Source: Microcaldota archaeon
GTDB lineage: Archaea > Micrarchaeota > Micrarchaeia > Burarchaeales > JACQQB01
Length of the DNA: 12,082 nucleotides
Direction of reading: 5' to 3'
Assembly: GCA_016207225.1 (NCBI GenBank)
Contig: JACQQB010000002.1
Span: forward strand, 1-12,082
The position numbers and the translations under genes were made by a program. This document shows, piece by piece, positions 8,068 through 12,082 of this stretch. The notes below the pieces were generated by a model, which saw only the letters and a list, made by a program, of their open reading frames with translations, made no database searches and was not told where the DNA came from. The stretch's first letter is position 1; each line of letters opens with the position of its first letter.

Positions 8068-8078
8068 AACCTAGTCCC

Positions 8079-8086
8079 TCCTTTAG
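8079..8086 (-). promoter_or_regulatory. Strong ribosome binding site for the TTG-started aCPSF1 gene
   Basis: On the minus strand AAAGGAGGG precedes the TTG codon at 8067 by 8 nt. It decides the start: the first in-frame ATG would remove conserved KH sequence, and no competing site is present. Pairing a strong ribosome site with a weak start codon is a common way of setting a fixed, moderate expression level. Confidence 0.6.
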
Positions 8087-8163
8087 TGTTTAATCTACTT
8101 ATCTTTCAATTACTGAATTTACTTATGATTATTCACTGGTGCACCTTGAAAAGGCATCTGCAC

Positions 8164-8778
8164 TTACTCTAATATCTTCTTTATTTCTGCTTTCGTGTAT
8201 TTCTTAAACTCATCCTTGCTTATTGCGACTAAATCCATACCATCGCCAGTTGCGCAGTCCCTTTTCATTGCTACTGACAAAGCCCTTAACACAAGCTTCA
8301 AGTTATCCTTTATGGGCTTATCCTCCCTGTAAGAATCTTCCAAAACACCATAGGCTACGGGTGAGCCGCTTCCTGTCGAGACAAACGTTTCCTCTGTCAT
8401 AGCCCCTATCGGGTCTAGGCTATAGATTCTGGGCTGTTGATCCAGGCCACCTATTAAAATCTGAACTAAAAACGGGAAGAATTTATATGAATGCATTATA
8501 TTTGCCATCAATGATGTCGCTGCATTAACGCTCAGGGGCATACCTGTCCTTGTTTTATAAAGAGATATCTCTGCCTTCATTAATCTTACTAATGCTTGTG
8601 CATCCGCAGTCATTCCTGCTATTGTAACAGCAGCCCTGTCATCAATCTGATGTATCTTATCTACATCTCTGCTTGCAACAAAATAACCCATGCTTGCTCT
8701 CTTATCCGCTCCGAAAACAACACCGTCTGAGCAAAGAACTCCAACAGTCGTTGTCCCATGCAATGTCTTGTTCTCCAT
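8164..8778 (-). CDS. psmB: 20S proteasome beta subunit
   Basis: This is the proteolytic subunit of the archaeal 20S proteasome, forming the two inner rings between alpha rings. The 204 residues include a short propeptide MENKTLHG, cleaved before the nucleophile Thr9 (mature Thr1, in GTTTVG). Counting from Thr1, the catalytic set is complete: D17 (D25 here, in GADKRA), K33 (K41, in DVDK), S129 (S137, in TGSGSP) and D166 (D174, in KRDCATGDG). SYKFFPFLVQILIGG is the usual beta-subunit core strand. The ATG has GGTGGTCA close upstream. The gene begins 23 nt after the stop of the preceding unknown gene, and aCPSF1 follows 96 nt later, giving a protein-turnover and RNA-processing operon. A matching alpha subunit is not in the window. 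Confidence 0.97.
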   Translation of the reverse strand: MENKTLHGTTTVGVLCSDGVVFGADKRASMGYFVASRDVDKIHQIDDRAAVTIAGMTADAQALVRLMKAEISLYKTRTGMPLSVNAATSLMANIMHSYKFFPFLVQILIGGLDQQPRIYSLDPIGAMTEETFVSTGSGSPVAYGVLEDSYREDKPIKDNLKLVLRALSVAMKRDCATGDGMDLVAISKDEFKKYTKAEIKKILE

Positions 8779-8801
8779 TTCTGACCACCACTATCTACTT
8801 A

Positions 8802-9788
8802 TTAGCTTTGATTAGAATGAGGGATTTCTGTATCAATTCTATACCCATATATATTTAAATCTTTGTTGTACTTTTGACTTATCACTCCACTGTTCTCACT
8901 AACTTCCTCCCCATAAGTACCAACCTCTTCACTATTCGCATTGCTTATTTGCGTATTCTCAACCACTGTTTTCTCGCTATCATTCTGCTTAACCATTAGT
9001 TTTTCACCAGCTTTACCAACAAGCATATTCTTACTGCTTTCACTCAAATTCACAAGCGTCTTTCTTTTATTCAGTGCGTTCATCAAAACCTTATTCTGCT
9101 GGGCTCTTGTCAAATGATCAGTTAACCCCGGGCCTGTCTTCCATGTATCTATCTGCCTTGAAAATAAGTCTATCTGCATCTCATTTCTATTGAACTGCTC
9201 AAGAATATCCTTTTGGATAAAAACTGGCCAAACCTTGCCAATGTATGCAATTACTTTTCCATCCTCATTTTGCTCTACATTGTTTATCCTGCCCGTCAAA
9301 CTACTCTCCATCTTAGGTATCTCCTCCCGCAAACTCCTAAGCTCATCAAACTCATTCTCACTCAAATTATGGACAATTAGTCTCTTTCTCAGCTCATCAA
9401 TTCTTTTTAGCTTGGTATGGAATTCCCCATAGGTCTTATCAAAAATGCCGACATTCTCTTCCGCTATCCTGACACTTATTACCGTACCGCTCAGGTCAAC
9501 ATCCCTTAAATGTACTCTGGGGGAAGCTTCTGAACTAACAACATTCTCCTGAACATTCTTCTCCTTCATTTTGATTGTCAAAACGTTATTACTATACTCG
9601 CAAGAAAAATCCAAAGCTATCAAACCTGACACTATTCTCCCCAACACCTCATACTCGATCGAATCAATAACCATACTTCCTGATGCCATCTCACCACTGC
9701 AGATTTTTTTTAATTCGCTTAAATTGAGACTATCTGCTAAAGAAAGCAAAGAATCTCTAATCTCCTTTTTTTTCTCTTCATCCAACAT
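8802..9788 (-). CDS. Unknown protein with N-terminal alpha/beta domain, coiled coil and disordered tail
   Basis: I do not recognise this 328-residue protein. I chose the ATG at 9788 over upstream in-frame starts back to 9857, because it is preceded by GTGGTAA and overlaps the previous gene by only 11 nt, whereas the long form would overlap it by 80 nt. Visible regions: a compact N-terminal domain of helices and strands (1 to about 78), a linker, a small beta segment (about 91-117, VHLRDVDLSGTVISVRI), a charged helical hairpin (about 120-165), a mixed region (about 165-250, with KVIAYIGKVWPVFIQ), and a polar Ser/Asn/Glu-rich tail from about 255. No signal peptide or membrane helix is seen. It sits directly upstream of the proteasome beta gene, so it may be co-expressed with it; a role as a proteasome or RNA-processing partner is only a guess. 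Confidence 0.8.
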   Translation of the reverse strand: MLDEEKKKEIRDSLLSLADSLNLSELKKICSGEMASGSMVIDSIEYEVLGRIVSGLIALDFSCEYSNNVLTIKMKEKNVQENVVSSEASPRVHLRDVDLSGTVISVRIAEENVGIFDKTYGEFHTKLKRIDELRKRLIVHNLSENEFDELRSLREEIPKMESSLTGRINNVEQNEDGKVIAYIGKVWPVFIQKDILEQFNRNEMQIDLFSRQIDTWKTGPGLTDHLTRAQQNKVLMNALNKRKTLVNLSESSKNMLVGKAGEKLMVKQNDSEKTVVENTQISNANSEEVGTYGEEVSENSGVISQKYNKDLNIYGYRIDTEIPHSNQS

Positions 9789-10248
9789 ATTTACCACTAC
9801 TTTTCTCATATTCTGCAAACAAATCTGCCACTGTCTTTGGCCGTTCTCTTGCTGCAATCAAAACTCTTTCAGAATATTGCACAATGCTCCTAAGGCTCTC
9901 TACCAATTCTTTAAGCGCTGCAGGTATTGAAAGAACATTCTCTCTCATTGCTCTTAATATTTCTTCAACTCGTTTATAAGCTACTGCTAAACTACTCTCT
10001 CTGGCAACCTGGACTTTCTCTTCTGGTTTCTCCACAGCTTCAATTCTTGCAGCAAGCGGTTGCTCAATAAGTGTTTCTTCAACTACTATTTTCTTAGGCA
10101 CAACGATTAGTTCAGGTTTTTTTATGCCAGTTATTTCCTCTAACTCAGGTCTTTGTTTTTGAAATTCAGGTTTAGGCTGCACCATTCTCTGAGGTACTAC
10201 TGTCAAGTCCACAGGTTTTTTATTTTTTTTAATCGTTTGCTCCTGCAT
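9778..10248 (-). CDS. Small Pro/Lys-rich protein with duplicated KKPxLxVVP motif and C-terminal helices
   Basis: This 156-residue protein is not one I recognise. The first 80 residues are Lys/Pro/Glu/Gln-rich and likely unfolded, and contain two copies of a short linear motif: KKPVDLTVVPQRMV (10-23) and KKPELIVVPKKIV (43-55). Residues about 84-148 form predicted amphipathic helices (SSLAVAYKRVEEILRAM, ALKELVESLRSIVQYSERV). No enzyme motif, signal peptide or membrane segment is visible. The ATG has GAGGGT 5 nt upstream and a good TATA box (CCTTTAAATA) about 36 nt upstream, so this is the probable first gene of the unit that continues into the 328-residue protein, psmB and aCPSF1. Its TGA overlaps the start of the next gene. 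An adaptor or scaffold role is inference from the repeated motif plus helices. Confidence 0.75.
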   Translation of the reverse strand: MQEQTIKKNKKPVDLTVVPQRMVQPKPEFQKQRPELEEITGIKKPELIVVPKKIVVEETLIEQPLAARIEAVEKPEEKVQVARESSLAVAYKRVEEILRAMRENVLSIPAALKELVESLRSIVQYSERVLIAARERPKTVADLFAEYEKSSGKYVG

Positions 10249-10280
10249 CAGCTACCCTCGATAAGATTTTCTCTCTTCCG

Positions 10281-10288
10281 TATTTAAA
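10281..10288 (-). promoter_or_regulatory. TATA box of the psmB/aCPSF1 transcription unit
   Basis: On the minus strand CCTTTAAATA is a near-ideal archaeal TATA box, centred about 36 nt before the ATG at 10248. Transcription would start near 10258 and include the GAGGGT ribosome site in a leader of about 10 nt. Directly upstream, where TFB would bind, lies the C-rich tract CCCCGCCCGCCCCC, part of the inverted repeat described at 10299-10355. Confidence 0.65.
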
Positions 10289-10298
10289 GGTTGGGGGC

Positions 10299-10355
10299 GG
10301 GCGGGGTTTAAAACAACCTATGTTGGAGGTGAATTATGGCCGAACCACCCCGCCC
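10299..10355. repeat. GC-rich inverted repeat around a perfect Shine-Dalgarno
   Basis: GGGCGGGGT (10299-10307) and ACCCCGCCC (10347-10355) are exact reverse complements, 9 bp, separated by 39 nt. The left arm is part of a longer G-rich tract (10293-10306). The loop holds a small CAAC/GTTG hairpin (10314-10325), GGAGGTGAA (10325-10333) and an ATG. This GC peak stands out in AT-rich surroundings, which in archaea can mark a structured RNA, terminator or attachment-like site. Which strand, if any, is transcribed cannot be told. Confidence 0.5.
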
Positions 10356-10389
10356 TAAAATGAGTTTTTTAGTCGCCTTGCCAGTATAA
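10336..10389 (+). CDS. Possible 17-residue small ORF with ideal ribosome site
   Basis: An ATG at 10336 begins a 17-codon frame, MAEPPRPKMSFLVALPV, ending in TAA at 10387-10389. GGAGGTGA ends 3 nt before the ATG, the closest match to the consensus archaeal site in the whole window. The frame lies inside the GC-rich inverted repeat and overlaps the 3' end of the convergent winged-helix gene by 21 nt. The only TATA-like element upstream (TTTAAAA, 10307-10313) would place the start site at about the ATG and exclude the ribosome site, which argues against it being a stand-alone gene. It may be chance, a leader peptide, or a relic of a lost gene. Confidence 0.2.
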   Translation: MAEPPRPKMSFLVALPV

Positions 10390-10833
10390 ACTCGTGATAT
10401 AGTAAACTGTCCTTCCTGCTTGCTTTTTCTCAAGCACGCCTTGCTCAAATAACTTATTCAATCTTGCACTTGCAGCATTCTTTCCTTTGTAATTTAAACT
10501 TTTCTTAACATCCTCTGCGCATGCCATTCCCCTTTGCTTAATGAATGCCAAGATCTCCTTGTCCACATCTGGCAAGATCACCGGTGCCTTCGGTCTATTC
10601 CTGCCTGGCAAATTCTCCTCTACTCTGCTAATTCTTGCTTCCAATGCCTCTAACTTGGTGTAAATATTCTTCAGAATTCTGTTACTGTTCTCCCTTTCAC
10701 TTAAAACTTTGAACATCAATGAACCTAAAACCACAGGATCCTTGAACTTTAGCAATTCCTTTTTTAACTCCCCAACAATATCCTCCTGGCTTGAGGGTGC
10801 GATATCTTTATATACATCGTTTTCTTTATCCAT
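10369..10833 (-). CDS. Coiled-coil winged-helix DNA-binding protein
   Basis: This 154-residue protein has a polar, acidic N-terminus, a helix with heptad character (about 50-75, ILKNIYTKLEALEARISRV), a Pro-rich linker (76-89), and a C-terminal winged helix-turn-helix (about 90-148). In that domain the helices are DKEILAFIKQRG, CAEDVKKSLNY and the putative recognition helix ASARLNKLFEQG, followed by a wing VLEKKQAGRTVYYIT. The pattern is that of MarR/ArsR-like archaeal regulators, with the coiled coil likely giving a dimer or a partner contact. The gene is monocistronic, divergent from the helical/PIN pair. Its promoter holds three TCATG boxes just downstream of the TATA element, which suggests self-repression. 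No metal or ligand site is evident. A role in replication or transcription complexes rather than classical regulation is possible. Confidence 0.8.
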   Translation of the reverse strand: MDKENDVYKDIAPSSQEDIVGELKKELLKFKDPVVLGSLMFKVLSERENSNRILKNIYTKLEALEARISRVEENLPGRNRPKAPVILPDVDKEILAFIKQRGMACAEDVKKSLNYKGKNAASARLNKLFEQGVLEKKQAGRTVYYITSLYWQGD

Positions 10834-10844
10834 TCAATCATCCT

Positions 10845-10878
10845 ATGATCATGGTAGTGTCATGATTATGTCATGATT
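10845..10878. promoter_or_regulatory. Operator-like array of three TCATG boxes, 11-bp spacing
   Basis: TCATG occurs at 10849, 10860 and 10871, exactly one helical turn apart. The second and third lie in identical 10-mers TGTCATGATT (10858-10867 and 10869-10878). The first lies in the 8-bp palindrome ATGATCAT (10845-10852). The array lies between the TATA box and the start codon of the winged-helix gene and covers the predicted start site near 10858, so a bound protein would block its transcription. Confidence 0.55.
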
Positions 10879-10879
10879 C

Positions 10880-10887
10880 TTTTTAAA
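10880..10887 (-). promoter_or_regulatory. TATA box with BRE-like sequence for the winged-helix gene
   Basis: On the minus strand CGAAAGGTTTAAAAAG gives a TATA box (TTTAAAAA) preceded by a BRE-like purine stretch. Predicted transcription start is about 10858, leaving a leader of about 25 nt before the ATG at 10833 with a weak GGATGATT ribosome site. Confidence 0.6.
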
Positions 10888-10905
10888 CCTTTCGGTTCCA
10901 GGACT

Positions 10906-10950
10906 AAAAAAGGCTTTAAAACCGCCTTTAGGTCAAAAAAGGTTTTAAAA
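10906..10950 (+). repeat. Direct repeat AAAAAAGG-YTTTAAAA in the divergent promoter region
   Basis: AAAAAAGGCTTTAAAA (10906-10921) and AAAAAAGGTTTTAAAA (10935-10950) differ by one base and are 29 bp apart. Each contains a TATA-like TTTAAAA core, and AAAGGC/GCCTTT (10909-10914, 10924-10929) forms a 6-bp inverted repeat between them. The right copy could be the promoter of the gene at 11016, with a start near 10973 and a leader of about 43 nt. Duplicate promoter or regulator site are both possible. The surrounding gap, 10834-11015, holds no gene. Confidence 0.4.
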
Positions 10951-11015
10951 AAGGTACAAAGCTCTTGTGACACCTGAAAAGCTTCAAAATCAAAAAATAA
11001 CCATTATTGATTGTT

Positions 11016-11567
11016 ATGGACAAGAAACCTTTCGAAATAATAAACGACATTTACGATGCATTCATCGATGTTGAAATAAGGGCTCTTCGTAAAATAAGTA
11101 ATGATTGTATCACAGAATACTCGATAGAGCACAGCTATGACCTTTTTCTCCTGAGCTTAATCTCCTATTCGATTGCCAAGCTTTTAGAAAAACCTCACTA
11201 CTGGAAGGATAAAACACGCGCAACCTTGGCGGGGAAAGCAGACAAGGCCTTGCAACGATCCATTATTTTTGCAAAGGAGAAAAATCAAGAAGGATTCACA
11301 AACTCACTGAACCAGGTAATTCAAGAAATGACCCAGGCTGATGTTCAGGACAAGAGATTCGTCAGGGACATGTTTGAAAAAGCAAGGGTAAAGGCTGCAG
11401 CCCGTCTCTATGCGCAAGGAATTTCCTTGGGTGCCGCCTCAGAACTCACTCAGATCGACAAGCGTGATATCCTTGAATATGCCGGCAAGACTATGATGTT
11501 TGACAAGTTTGGAAAGACTAAAAAAATGAAAGAGAGGTTACGAGATGTCAGAAGAATCTTCAAATGA
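11016..11567 (+). CDS. Helical protein with UPF0175-like C-terminal HTH, putative antitoxin partner of the PIN protein
   Basis: I took the ATG at 11016; a TTG three codons upstream is possible, and no ribosome site favours either. The 183-residue protein has a helical N-terminal domain (1 to about 115: EIINDIYDAFIDVEIRAL, then SYDLFLLSLISYSIAKLL and KADKALQRSIIFAKEK). Its C-terminal segment, about 122-160 (AARLYAQGISLGAASELTQI), closely resembles the LYxxGxISLGxAAEL helix-turn-helix core of UPF0175-type antitoxins. A basic tail ends the protein (KTKKMKERLRDVRR). UPF0175 proteins are usually under 100 residues and paired with PIN toxins of the DUF3368 kind; here the extra N-terminal domain roughly doubles the size. 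The gene overlaps the PIN gene by 23 nt, indicating coupled translation. The antitoxin reading is inference from HTH likeness and pairing; a housekeeping RNA-related role is an alternative. Confidence 0.75.
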   Translation: MDKKPFEIINDIYDAFIDVEIRALRKISNDCITEYSIEHSYDLFLLSLISYSIAKLLEKPHYWKDKTRATLAGKADKALQRSIIFAKEKNQEGFTNSLNQVIQEMTQADVQDKRFVRDMFEKARVKAAARLYAQGISLGAASELTQIDKRDILEYAGKTMMFDKFGKTKKMKERLRDVRRIFK

Positions 11568-12082
11568 GAATTTGAAAAACTCAATAACATGTGATTCCAG
11601 CTCAATAATATCCCTGACAGACTCATGCCTATTACACGTGCTGAGGGAAGTCAAGCGCTACCTGAACGGAGAATATGTAATAACTCCTGCAGTAAAGTAC
11701 GAATGCATAGACAATGCATTAAGAATAAAGCAGCATGAACTTTCTGCCCTCCGTCTCCAGCAGTCCCTGAACCGAGGCTTGTTCACTCTAGCACAGCCTC
11801 GTGAACTCGAACAAAAAACCCAGGAGATAATGTACATCGTGAACAATGTCTACTTTGTAAAGAAGAAGCCGATTAAGATTTTACAAAAAGGCGAGGTGGA
11901 GCTTCTTGCCCTAAACTCGATACTCAACATTCATAACATGCTCGTGGATGAAAGAACAACACGTACGCTCATAGAAGCCCCGGAATCATTAAGAGACCAC
12001 CTGGAATTTGAGTACAACCATTCTGTTGAAATAAACGAAGCTAACCTGAACAAAATCCTCACCATGACACGCGGCCTTAGCA
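11545..12082 (+). CDS. PIN-like nuclease (DUF3368-like), C-terminus cut by window edge
   Basis: The frame opens at ATG 11545, with GAGGT 6 nt upstream, and runs 179 codons to the edge without a stop. After a polar leader the protein shows PIN-fold landmarks: strand with first acidic residue ITCDSSSII (D17), YVITPAVKYEC with E53, the GEVELLALN segment (116-124, E117 and E119), and LVDERTTR with D135. This spacing and the GE-x-E-x-x-x-L / D-x-x-x-R pattern match DUF3368-type PIN proteins, which are Mg/Mn-dependent RNases and often TA toxins. Acidic residues that should bind metal are all present, so it appears active. Downstream of about 145 there is additional helical sequence (LEFEYNHSVEINEANLNKIL), suggesting a longer protein than a minimal toxin. 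It overlaps the upstream HTH gene by 23 nt. Confidence 0.75.
   Translation, partial: MSEESSNENLKNSITCDSSSIISLTDSCLLHVLREVKRYLNGEYVITPAVKYECIDNALRIKQHELSALRLQQSLNRGLFTLAQPRELEQKTQEIMYIVNNVYFVKKKPIKILQKGEVELLALNSILNIHNMLVDERTTRTLIEAPESLRDHLEFEYNHSVEINEANLNKILTMTRGLS

Noticed and set aside
9789..9857. Longer N-terminus for the 328-residue protein
   Set aside because: It would overlap the upstream gene by 80 nt and start with residues read out of frame from that gene's conserved helices; the ATG at 9788 has a ribosome-like GTGGTAA.
10215..10230. T-rich run as a possible plus-strand terminator
   Set aside because: It is the reverse of Lys codons (KKNKK) within the start of the 156-residue protein, and no plus-strand gene ends nearby.
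1..12082. CRISPR array, tRNA, rRNA, insertion sequence or prophage
   Set aside because: No spaced identical repeats, no tRNA-like or rRNA sequence, no transposase or integrase motifs and no terminal inverted repeats were seen.

Overview
The window reads as part of an archaeal chromosome. Two genes identify the domain: a full-length aCPSF1-type beta-CASP ribonuclease with N-terminal KH domains, and a proteasome beta subunit with a cleavable propeptide ending just before the catalytic Thr. Several start codons follow archaeal TATA-like boxes (TTTAAA, TTATAA) by about 30-50 nt, some leaderless, others with GGTGA/GGAGG-type ribosome sites. The DNA is AT-rich. The phylum cannot be fixed from this sequence; many unrecognised small proteins and a bacterial-type shikimate kinase would suit an uncultured lineage, but that is inference. 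Gene density is very high, with no gene-free stretch above 300 bases.

Left part (1-2717): the start of a leftward gene cut by the window edge, then a divergent pair of rightward genes for unknown, mostly helical proteins of 338 and 474 residues. The two proteins look like distant tandem paralogs that share a DP-x-TG motif and a PV...FT motif.

Middle (2778-6172): a tight rightward operon of three consecutive shikimate-pathway enzymes, aroD (3-dehydroquinate dehydratase), aroE (shikimate dehydrogenase) and aroK (shikimate kinase of the bacterial P-loop type). A signal-peptide-bearing, single-pass surface protein with 18 N-glycosylation sequons follows 4 nt behind. Together the enzymes convert 3-dehydroquinate to shikimate 3-phosphate. 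The surface protein has no evident metabolic link.

Right-middle (6175-10248, all leftward): an apparent transcription unit that runs from a small Pro/Lys-rich protein, to an unknown 328-residue protein, to the proteasome beta subunit, to aCPSF1, the archaeal 3'-end-processing and termination ribonuclease. aCPSF1 ends 2 nt from the convergent surface-protein gene.

Right end (10290-12082): a GC-rich inverted repeat surrounds a perfect Shine-Dalgarno and a 17-codon ORF. Next comes a leftward winged-helix protein whose promoter carries three TCATG boxes at exactly 11-bp spacing. Divergent from it is a rightward overlapping pair: a helical protein with a UPF0175-like C-terminal HTH, and a PIN-like nuclease cut off by the window end. 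That last pair resembles an antitoxin-toxin module, and with the neighbouring winged-helix gene it is the best candidate here for an undescribed system.
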